Shown: positions 17,745 to 25,707 of the stretch, piece after piece
Position numbering within the stretch: the stretch's first letter is position 1
How the letters are laid out: every line of letters starts with the position of its first letter
NCBI GenBank assembly: GCA_001275005.1
Contig: JWZX01001831.1
Coordinates: 1-32,162, forward strand
Direction of reading: 5' to 3'
Length of the DNA stretch: 32,162 bases
Origin: Chrysochromulina tobinii
Taxonomy: Eukaryota > Haptophyta > Prymnesiales > Chrysochromulinaceae
Notes under the pieces: model-generated
What the model was told of the DNA's origin: nothing
The model's database searches: none
Seen by the model: the letters and a program-made list of their open reading frames with translations, nothing else
Translations under genes and position numbers: made by a program

Positions 17745-18647
17745 ATGGATGCACCAATTTCTGCTGCGCTTGACGGAGCCTTGGGCGAGGGCGGGACCTT
17801 GGGCGAGGATAGTCCATTCGTCGAGGACAGGAGTCATCAGGACAGGAATCCTCAGGGGACTGCTGTGATGCCACTGGCAACGGCCTGGATACTAAAGCAG
17901 TGCGGACAGACTTACGACCATTTGTTTACGGACGGTGCAGTGTGGATTCTGGGAATGGCAGCCGCCGGGTTACTTACGTATTGCTTTGCTCAGCTTGCCA
18001 TATGCTGCAGATCCATGGCCATGGAAGCATCGTTGCAAGCATCAACCGCAGAGGACAGTCATGAAATGTCGATGTTCATCCCAACGAGACAACGCCCAAG
18101 GAGCAGGGTGGCTCGGCCTGCGTTTTGTTCTGGTACCTCAGCACTGCTGATGCCGCAGGTCCTTGCAGATACACTGTTTGAGGGTGCCGGTGCTATTGAA
18201 ACTTTGGAACGCGTCGTGTGGTGTGCGCCGAGCATCATCGCCGTCGTGGTACAAGAGCACGAAGGCAGCTATCTGTTTTGTGATCTGTGGCTATTTGCAA
18301 GTGAAAAGGACGCTCTTTCAACCATTCTACGGATCGGCGGTGACAGACAAATCTCTGTAGCTCGACCCTCGCAGGTGCTCAGAGGGCTGGCCGTCGAAGA
18401 TGTCAAACGTCTTTCCAATCATTGGGCGTCACCACCATGGTCGGCCGCATTGGTGCCGCCCAAAGTTGAGTCTTCGGCCGCACCGAATGGGGATGCCGAC
18501 CCTGCGGCTAAGGGCGAGGGTGCCTCTGGCCACTTGCGCGATCCTTCGAGCTGGCTCGAACAAATAGAGGATGAGCGTCAACGACAACGGGACCACATCA
18601 AGGTGGGGCTGTGGTCAGAAAGACATCGAACGGACCACGTCTGCTGA
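17745..18647 (+). CDS. Unrecognised protein with one predicted membrane helix
   Basis: Predicted 300 aa from the first ATG; the frame extends upstream to 17634 through TTG only. A hydrophobic segment at about residues 64-88 with aromatic ends looks like a single transmembrane helix. The N-terminus is acidic with two Leu-Gly-Glu repeats. A central region (about 155-235) alternates hydrophobic strands and charged residues (V-V-V-Q-E-H-E near 180-186), and the tail is charged. Codon use is less GC-biased than in neighbouring genes, so coding status is less sure than elsewhere. I do not recognise a family. It follows the lyase in the same direction but nothing indicates a shared function. Confidence 0.42.
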   Translation: MDAPISAALDGALGEGGTLGEDSPFVEDRSHQDRNPQGTAVMPLATAWILKQCGQTYDHLFTDGAVWILGMAAAGLLTYCFAQLAICCRSMAMEASLQASTAEDSHEMSMFIPTRQRPRSRVARPAFCSGTSALLMPQVLADTLFEGAGAIETLERVVWCAPSIIAVVVQEHEGSYLFCDLWLFASEKDALSTILRIGGDRQISVARPSQVLRGLAVEDVKRLSNHWASPPWSAALVPPKVESSAAPNGDADPAAKGEGASGHLRDPSSWLEQIEDERQRQRDHIKVGLWSERHRTDHVC

Positions 18648-18947
18648 TATCCGAGAGCGTATCGTAGAGGCGCCTGGACACTCAGATGATGGCCCAGGGG
18701 CCCTCGCGGCGCCTCTATCTGGTTGTCGTGTGTCCGCGACCGGCCGGCGAGCTTCCGCCGGTGAAGCGGTGTCAGTGAGCTTTCGTGGCGCAGAGGCGCA
18801 CTTGTGGACGGCGCGCCGTCTAAGGTGGGGACGCAACAAGGTGTAGAGAATAAAAATAGGGATCAGTTTCGCACAAACGGCATTTCGAACCACGGGTCGC
18901 TGACGCTAGTCGACATACACAATGTCTAAGCTCGGAACTCTCTCTTA
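18648..18947. other. Intergenic region, convergent 3' ends
   Basis: Three hundred bases between the forward membrane-protein gene and the reverse BCL7-like gene. An AATAAA-like sequence (gaataaaaata) lies at 18848-18858 and may be a polyadenylation signal for the forward gene. No other feature seen. Confidence 0.4.
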
Positions 18948-19271
18948 TTATTGACCGTCGTCGTCCAGCTTGCTCCTGCGTGCCTGTTGCTCTAGGCGTG
19001 CCCGCTTTCTTAGCGGCTCATCGGGGCCCGTGCTGGCATCGGTATTAGCATCAGCGGCGTCACCTTCGACGCGCTCCCATCTCCAAACCGTCAGATGGCC
19101 CTGCTTGGCCCAGCGCTTTTCCCAGCGACGCACACGGCCGGTGAACGTGGGCCGAAGCTGCTGCTGCTGCTCCTTGTGGCGCGTCGTGTAACCACGTTTG
19201 GTCGGCGCGTCTTCGTAATCCTCTATGCCGATGACGCCCGACTCGCGCCGGGAGCCTGCGCGGCTCAGCAT
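18948..19271 (-). CDS. BCL7-like small protein, candidate SWI/SNF subunit
   Basis: Predicted 107 aa from ATG 19271; a GTG-only extension reaches 19394. A core at about residues 46-70 reads V-R-R-W-E-K-R-W-A followed by L-T-V-W-R-W-E-R-V, resembling the BCL7 N-terminal domain of animals (V-R-K-W-E-K-K-W-V then a Trp strand) and the BCL-domain homologs of plants. In those lineages the protein is an accessory subunit of BAF/SWI-SNF remodelers. Flanks are Gln-rich, Arg/Lys-rich and acidic, consistent with a nuclear protein. The match rests on one short motif, so it is tentative; without it I would call this a conserved small basic protein. Confidence 0.5.
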   Translation of the reverse strand: MLSRAGSRRESGVIGIEDYEDAPTKRGYTTRHKEQQQQLRPTFTGRVRRWEKRWAKQGHLTVWRWERVEGDAADANTDASTGPDEPLRKRARLEQQARRSKLDDDGQ

Positions 19272-19545
19272 GGTCACGGCCGCAGTCGGCAAGTCCCAAA
19301 AGGCAAAAAAAGGGGTGAGGGAGCGACGCTGTTCTGCTGCGCGCTCTCCCCGCGTGAGTCGGAACTCACGCGAGAGAAACTGCTGTGAAAACACACACTG
19401 GAGGGCGCCGGGGGCCTCGTGGCATCCCCGACGCCTCCCCGTTTATAATTTCATGATGGTTCGTTAATTTCTCCAAAAGAGCGCCAAACTATCTCGCGAA
19501 CGACATGGCGATTCTCGTCGCGCAAGATTCCCCGCCATCCGACCC
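19272..19545. promoter_or_regulatory. Divergent promoter between BCL7-like and proline-rich genes
   Basis: 274 bp between the two ATGs. A TATA-like sequence (gtttataattt) lies at 19440-19450, about 97 bp ahead of the forward ATG at 19546. The reverse side has no obvious element. Confidence 0.4.
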
Positions 19546-20613
19546 ATGAATTACGCCGTGCCGTCCATGAGCAAGAGGGCGGAGGAGCTCATGCTCGAAG
19601 TGCAAAGGCTGGCCCGGCTACCGGATGTGGCGCGGTTGGAGTCGGCGCCGCGGCTATCGGTCGGTCTGACGGCACCTCTGTCAACCCAAGTGCCTGCTGC
19701 GCAGGGCGCTGTTCCACGTCTTGCCTCGCCTCCCCTTCGCGGCCGGCCCAGCAGCGGCGGTCCGATGCGGACCCATGAGCGCAGCTCGCAACTGGCCCTC
19801 GATGCTAAGCGACCACCCGTCTACATGGCAGCCGCACCTTCTCGCCTTTCCAGCTCACGCCCATTCCAGGGGCTGACAGACCACTCAGGATACTTGCCGA
19901 GGGCGTCGCCGCCACTACATTTCACAATGCCGCCGGCGTACAGCAATCGCATGTGGTCGCAAATGATGCTGCTGCCGCCGCCGCCGCTTCCGCCGCCGCC
20001 GCTTCCGCCGCCGCAGCTTCCGCCGCCGCAGCTGCCGCCGCTGCCGCTGCCGCCGCTGCCGCAGCTGCCGCAGCTGCCGCAGCTGCCGCAGGTGCGACCG
20101 CCGCAGGGGTCTCACGGGGGCATTCTCACGCCGCATGCGGCAGACCCAGTTGCTGGCAACGACGGCGCTGACGGTCTCGGCGGCGGCCCTGGTCGAGACC
20201 AGCCGCTCCAGTTGTCCAGCAGCTCGTCCACGATCAACCTTGCTCGAGACGAGAATGACGAGGAAGCGGCCGAGTTCCTCTTGAGCCTCTCTCCAGCCAT
20301 AGGCGCACATGCCCTGTCGGCCAAAGCCCTGTCCGCCAGCGTGTCCCTTCTCAACACGCCGGATCTCTCCGTCTTCTACTCGCCCCGCTACAACGACCCG
20401 CTGCTCGGCAGCTCGTCACCATTACCGAACCTTGCTTGTGGTGACGCACTGCCCTCACCGCTCGGGCTCGGGGCCAGGTACGAGTCTGGCGCCTCGTCGG
20501 CTACCAGCTCAAGCCCTCTGGGCCACAGTCCGACTCCGACTACGCAGCAGGTCATGGCCATGGCACCTCCCCGTGCGCAAGGGTGGGGTGCGAGCGAGAG
20601 AACGAGGCGCTGA
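19546..20613 (+). CDS. Proline-rich low-complexity protein of unknown function
   Basis: Predicted 355 aa from ATG 19546, which follows gaccc. Residues about 143-185 are a Pro/Leu/Gln tract (19972-20104) built of P-P-P-P-L and L-P-Q units. A helix near residues 8-25 (R-A-E-E-L-M-L-E-V) and an acidic-hydrophobic motif near 237-252 (E-E-A-A-E-F-L-L-S-L-S-P) could be protein-interaction segments; the latter resembles an activation-type motif, which is inference. The rest is Ser/Ala/Pro-rich and probably disordered. No catalytic or structural domain is visible. A nuclear regulatory role is possible but unsupported by homology. Confidence 0.6.
   Translation: MNYAVPSMSKRAEELMLEVQRLARLPDVARLESAPRLSVGLTAPLSTQVPAAQGAVPRLASPPLRGRPSSGGPMRTHERSSQLALDAKRPPVYMAAAPSRLSSSRPFQGLTDHSGYLPRASPPLHFTMPPAYSNRMWSQMMLLPPPPLPPPPLPPPQLPPPQLPPLPLPPLPQLPQLPQLPQVRPPQGSHGGILTPHAADPVAGNDGADGLGGGPGRDQPLQLSSSSSTINLARDENDEEAAEFLLSLSPAIGAHALSAKALSASVSLLNTPDLSVFYSPRYNDPLLGSSSPLPNLACGDALPSPLGLGARYESGASSATSSSPLGHSPTPTTQQVMAMAPPRAQGWGASERTRR
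19972..20104 (+). repeat. CCG/CTT-type proline tract within the proline-rich gene
   Basis: Repeating ccgccgcc, ccgcagcttccg and ctgccgcag units encode P-P-P-P-L, P-P-P-Q-L and L-P-Q repeats. Units are imperfect and keep the frame. Confidence 0.8.
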
Positions 20614-21248
20614 GCTTCGACATGGCGACGGCACGCATGTGTACAGCTGGGACATGGCGACAGAGCGGCGTCAGAGCGCTGTGGGCAGTGAGAGACGAGA
20701 CATGCAGCAGCAGGTTACCATACCAGACTTGCGGCGTGCGGCCATATCCGCAACAGATCATCACACTGCGCCGGCGACTCGACTCGTGACGGTCACGTTA
20801 CGTCTTCGGCACGACGGACCCCCGCGGGGTCCGGATCGGATATGACATATCGGATATTTTTTGGCGCGCAATGCCAACGGCGCCGCCATGCTCGACCGCA
20901 GCCGGCAGCGCGCCGGGGCGGTACAGGCCTGAGCAACGGCCGCAGCTCAGAGCTCGTGCTTGGAATAGTACACACGTTGCTTGCGCAGTACACACCTCCA
21001 CTCGGATAGACCGGACATGGCATCTTGGGACCTTGACCCAGGGGTAATGGTCTTCATATAGGATAAGCCACCTCTTTAGACTATAAGATTTCTAGTGCGT
21101 ATAGTCTACAGGGGAGAGGCGCGGACGGACGAGGCAGGCGGGGGACCATCGGCCAGCGGGCATCCCGGCAATACCGTTCCACGGTTTCACGTTCCTCTGT
21201 GAAAGGCGCCGAACCGCGAGACCGAAGTTCCTCGCGCGCGATACACCC
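20614..21248. other. Intergenic region upstream of the SET gene, with inverted repeats
   Basis: This holds the trailer of the proline-rich gene and the promoter of the SET gene. A perfect 7-bp hairpin with a 3-nt loop lies at 20816-20832 (GGACCCC/GGGGTCC). GATATG-A-CATATC is at 20839-20851. A perfect 9-bp inverted repeat flanks a 14-nt spacer at 21077-21108 in an AT-rich patch. No gene is recognised. Confidence 0.5.
21077..21108. promoter_or_regulatory. Perfect 9-bp inverted repeat upstream of SET gene
   Basis: TAGACTATA at 21077-21085 is the exact reverse complement of TATAGTCTA at 21100-21108. It sits 141 bp before the SET-gene ATG in a locally AT-rich patch. It could be a dimeric-factor site or a hairpin; there is no direct evidence for either. 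Confidence 0.4.
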
Positions 21249-22577
21249 ATGCCACCAGCCTTGCGCACGGTGCACGCGAACCGCAAAGACAATGGCTGGT
21301 ATAGGGCTGACGTCAGTTTCTCAAAGGATATTGCAACTGAATCACATGAATCAGCGACGATCATTTGCCACGTGGACGTGACCACGCCGTGTCAATCCGG
21401 TGTCTGCAGCTACAGGCTTCCGATTCCTGTGGCGAATTGGCAGCCATTCATCAAGTTCGCGGGAAAGGGCAAGTGCGCGAACTGTGTCTGCAGGCACGTC
21501 AAACGCAAGAAGCTGGAAGATGGCGGCGGCCCGGCTTGCACTTGCGGTAATCCCAGCTGCCAGCCAATGAACACCGCACCAGCGCCAATAGAGGCCGCGG
21601 CGGCGGCAGCGGGGACTGCAGCGGCCGCATCTGGCACTGGAGCCGTGGCGGCGAGCTCCAGCGCGCCATTGGCTCGCCTGGTCGTGCCTCTGAGCAGCGC
21701 GTCGCCCTGCACCGACGCTGCGGCGCCTGCTTCGCGCAAGCGGCCCCTTGCTGACTCGGCCATAGAGGTCGCGGTGGCCGCACCCGCACCCGCGACCGCG
21801 CTCGGCAGGGCGGTCGTGCCGTACAGTGCGGCGCGGGGGCGGGCGAGCTCGAAGGTGACAAGCACGGCCAACCAGCTGTACTCCATGCTCGACCTCGGGC
21901 GCGATTTTTTGCGGAGCGCGCCCAACCTAAAGACGCTGGCCGAGCTGCTCGGGAAGCCGCAGACGGACCTGACGCGACCGAATGTGGACTCTTCCAATGC
22001 ATTCTCGCCCCTCCACCAAGCAGTGGCCAAGGGGCTCGTCGAGGCGCTCCCGCTTCTTCTGAGGCACTGGCCACGCGACCGCCCGTTTGCACGCGCCAAG
22101 AAAGGCAAGACGCCCCTGCTGCTGCTCACGACCATGTGTGAGAAGGTGGCCGACCCGCAACGCTCGCCTGTGAATACGGATGAGCTGTGCAAGATGGCGG
22201 AGATGCTGATCGAGGTCGACCCTGAATGCATCGAAACGCCCGACAAGGACGGCTGGACGCCGCTCATGACGGCATGCGAGTGGGGGTGCCTGCCGCTCGT
22301 GCAGCTACTGCTCGAGCGCGGCGCGAGCGTCGAGCCGAAGGACAATCTTCTGATGACCGCGCTGCACTGGAGCGTGCGTGAGGATGACCATCCCGCCCAC
22401 GCGGATGTGATCAGCATCCTTCTTGAGTACGAGGCCGATCCGCACGCTACCGACGATAAAGGGAAGACGCCACTTGCACTCGCCAACGAATATGAGTCTG
22501 CGCCGGCGATCTTGGCAGCACTGCATTCTCAGCCATACGAGACACTGCCGCGCACGAAAGAGGAGGTTAAGTCCGCT

Positions 22578-22637
<60 letters not shown>

Positions 22638-25238
22638 CTGGCGCCTGCCTTGGGACGCAGGCGCCTTCACGGCGCCTCGAAACGCGGGCCATCGACGCTG
22701 AAGCTGCTGATGCCGCCGGACGCACACGCGCCGACGCGTGGGCCGAGCGCTGCGGAGATCCGCGCAGCAGAGGAGGCCGAGATGAACGAGGCCGTCTGCC
22801 AAATCTGCAACGGGGGGTTGGTGGAGGCCGGTAACGAGATCCTGTTTTGCGACGGCGAGAAGTGGGGAGGCCAGTGTGGCGTGGCCGTGCACCAGCGGTG
22901 CTACAAGCTAGGTGTGGTTCCGGCGGGCGACTGGCTCTGCGACGCGTGCGCGCCTCGGCAGCATGACCCGAGTGCCGCCGACGGCACAATGGTCCGCTGC
23001 GAGCTGTGCGAATGTACCTCGGTCCATCCCGAGGGTGGGCGCTGGCAGTCTTTCCCGCTCATGCGCTGCCGGCCGCCGATTTCATCCATGCTTCATCCAT
23101 GCTTCATCCATGCAGCATGTGCCTGGTCCTTTCCGCAAATCTATCGAGATGATGCTCTCGGCGGCGCTTGGGTCTGGGACAAAGAGGGCCAGGCCATCAT
23201 CGAAGACTTGCGTAAACTCAAGCAGCCATGCTATCTGTGCGGGGAAAAGGGTGGCTGCCTGGTGCAGTGTCGACACGGCTCCTCGACCACCGGGTGCAAT
23301 CGGGCTCTCCATCCTCTCTGTGCGCAGATGCAGCAAATGGTGCGTCCCATCGCGCGAAAGGGCGACGAGGTCGGCGCCTTTTGTAGCTGGGCCCACCTAC
23401 CCGCCGCCATCTTCGATGACGAAGATGACGAAGAACTCGCATCAAAGGGGCGTACGGAGCGGCATGAGGAGCTTTTCAAGGTCATTGGGCCAAATGCCGA
23501 TCAACTCGCAAAAATGCTCACGTCGATGCACGACAAGCAGAAGCGCCGCCTCACGCTGCGTGATCTTTTCACAAACCCTCCCTCGTCGGCCGTGAGCGGC
23601 GAGGCGGATCGGAGCCTTCGAGCCTTCTTTGGCACGGGCGCGGGCGCGCCGCCGCCCACGCTCATGCATTTGCTCGCCGTCGCGGGAGGCGCTCGAGAAC
23701 AGCGACTCCTCACTTTCCAAGGGCGCCAGGCGTCGACCACCGACGGGCTGACGATGTTATTGTGCCACGCGGCGCGTGCGCACGCCGAGACCGAGGCGGA
23801 GGCGGAGGCGGCCGTCGCCGAGGCGGCCACCGCCGAAGCCGCGCGTGCTGCAGCACCGCAGTCGAGCGCGAGCGGGGTGGCGATGATGGAAGGGATGGTT
23901 GAGGGTGCGGGTGGAGCGCTGACGCCCCCAAACCTTTGCGATGAGTGCGACGAGGACGAGGACGAGGCGGCGAAGGAACAACCGTATTCTCGCACGTCCA
24001 ACGACGACGCCTCCCAGCTCCGCCTATGTGGGACCACGTGCAGGGGCTGGGGCCTGGGCGGCGAGCTGGGCGACGCGGCCGGCCTCGGCCGGCTGCTCAA
24101 CTGCTGCGAGCATTCGCCCTTTGCGGCGGCTGTACGGGCGGGGTACGTCGAGCGAGCGCTCCTCCTGTACAACGCCTCGCACACTAGCCCGCAGGGCGCC
24201 GGCACGCTGAGTGCGGGGACGAAGTTGACGCCAGTGGAGGAGGACGGCGAGGAGAACGACCGCGGCAGCGTGCCCGCCATGCTCGGCACGGTCGCACACG
24301 CCCTCTTTGAACGGGAGATGAGCGTGAGCATGCGCCATCTGCTGCTGCTGCTCGCGGCACGTGCGGCCCTGCCCACGGCGGGTTCCAAGGCACAGCTGGA
24401 CGCCGCGCAAAATGCGTGTGGCGCACGCGGCTGGTGGCCCGCGGGGCTGACTGACGTAGCCAACGGCGCCGAGCGAAGAACGACCATTCGATGGTCCGAA
24501 AAGGCGGGGCTCTCGAATCTGCCGCCCTTTGTGTACGTCTGCGAGAACGTGATGGTCGACGTGACGCCGCAATGGGCGGCTGGTGCGGCCAACGGCGGCT
24601 GCAAGTGCTGCAAGCCTCTGAGTAAATGCGGCTCTGGCACAAAGCCCGTGTGCACTGACACGTGCAGGGCGTGCCGTGGCAAGCAGCAGGAGTGCGGCTA
24701 TGCGTGCACGTGCATCACCAGCCCGGTAAAGTGCAGGAACCGGAAGCTGCAAGCCGGCCTCGTATGCCCCCTCAAGCTCGAGTACTTTGGGCCCCAGAAG
24801 GGGTGGGGCGTCAAGGCGTGCGAGTTCATCAAGCAGGGCGACTTCGTCATCGAGTACATAGGCGAGGTAATCTCGCATCAGGAAATGGAGCGGCGCTCCG
24901 TCGCATGCGACGAGGAGGACCGCTATGTCTTCACGCTCAATGGCAGAGGTGGCGCTGGAAAAGATCGAGACAAAGACGGATGCTACATCGACGCGCACGC
25001 GGTGCGTAACCTGGCCGCCTTCATCAATTTTGGATGCGCGCCCAATCTTGAGCCGAGGCGCGTGCGGTCGCTCTCGGGCGACAAGCGGCTCGATCGGGTC
25101 GCCTTCTATGCCAAACGTGACATTGAAGCGGGAACGGAGCTCACGTACCGGCGCGACGCGGACGCCGTCTCCAAGGCCAAGCGCTCGATGATCGAGTGCA
25201 AGTGTGGCGCCGGTGCAGTTTGCATGGGCTTTCTCTGA
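21249..25238 (+). CDS. Ankyrin-PHD-extended PHD-SET histone methyltransferase-like protein
   Basis: Predicted 1329 aa, intronless. A Cys-rich N-terminus (about 40-105) is followed by ankyrin repeats (about 250-420; T-P-L-M-T-A, T-A-L-H-W-S, T-P-L-A-L-A), a 21-residue polyalanine (443-463), a PHD finger (about 517-565, C-x2-C...C-D-G...H-Q-R-C-Y...W-L-C-D-A-C), an extended PHD (about 580-715), a Cys-rich pre-SET (about 1118-1165 ending C-R-N-R-K-L-Q-A-G-L), SET (about 1177-1310, G-W-G-V, E-Y-I-G-E-V) and post-SET (C-K-C-G...C-M-G-F-L). Ankyrin plus pre-SET/SET recalls G9a/GLP H3K9 methyltransferases; adding PHD and extended PHD is unusual. The N-H-S-C motif is N-F-G-C (residue ~1260) and the usual D-Y after E-L-T is R-R, so activity cannot be assumed. 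Likely nuclear. Confidence 0.85.
22578..22637 (+). repeat. (GCC)20 microsatellite encoding polyalanine
   Basis: Twenty uninterrupted GCC codons follow one GCT. They encode most of a 21-alanine tract between the ankyrin and PHD regions. A pure triplet tract of this length is expected to vary in length between isolates and is prone to assembly errors. Confidence 0.95.
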
Positions 25239-25707
25239 CGCGCGCATAAATGAGTTGAGGTCGAAGCAGCGGGTGCGCACACGCCGGGCAAGCCAGTGGG
25301 TGAGCACACGGCCGCCGCGGCGTGCACGCCAATCCCCCGCCGCCCGAGTGTGGGTGTGTGGCACGTGGGGCGCGTCGGTAGAACATGATACATGTCCATG
25401 TGAAGTGTCTTTATTTGCGTGCGGACTCGTTTCCAGAAGTAACAGGATACACGTCGGACGAGTATTACGGATTATCAGGTCGGGCAAACACATCTCGCGG
25501 GGAACAGGGACGCCCGGCTCCAGGCATGCAACGAGTCAAGCCTCCGCTCCGCTTAATCCACGACGACCGCGGCTCCCGCTCGCTCCCACACGCTCTCCGA
25601 ACTCGAGATGCCGTCCGGGGGGTTATCCGGGGGGCGTGGGCCCCGCAGGAGCAACGAGCGAGAGCACACGCAGGGAATGAAGCGTGTAAGCGTGTTCGGA
25701 ATTGGGG
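25239..25707. other. Intergenic region between convergent SET and IQ/C2 genes
   Basis: About 470 bp holding two 3' ends. It contains G-rich runs near 25613-25640. No RNA gene, promoter or conserved reading frame recognised. Confidence 0.35.

Noticed and set aside
21410-22486. A long reverse frame opposite the SET gene
   Set aside because: The forward frame has ankyrin, PHD and SET homology over the same DNA, so the antisense frame is a shadow.
23501-25493. Long reverse frames opposite the SET domain
   Set aside because: They have no domain and start only from non-ATG codons in places; the forward pre-SET/SET residues are decisive.
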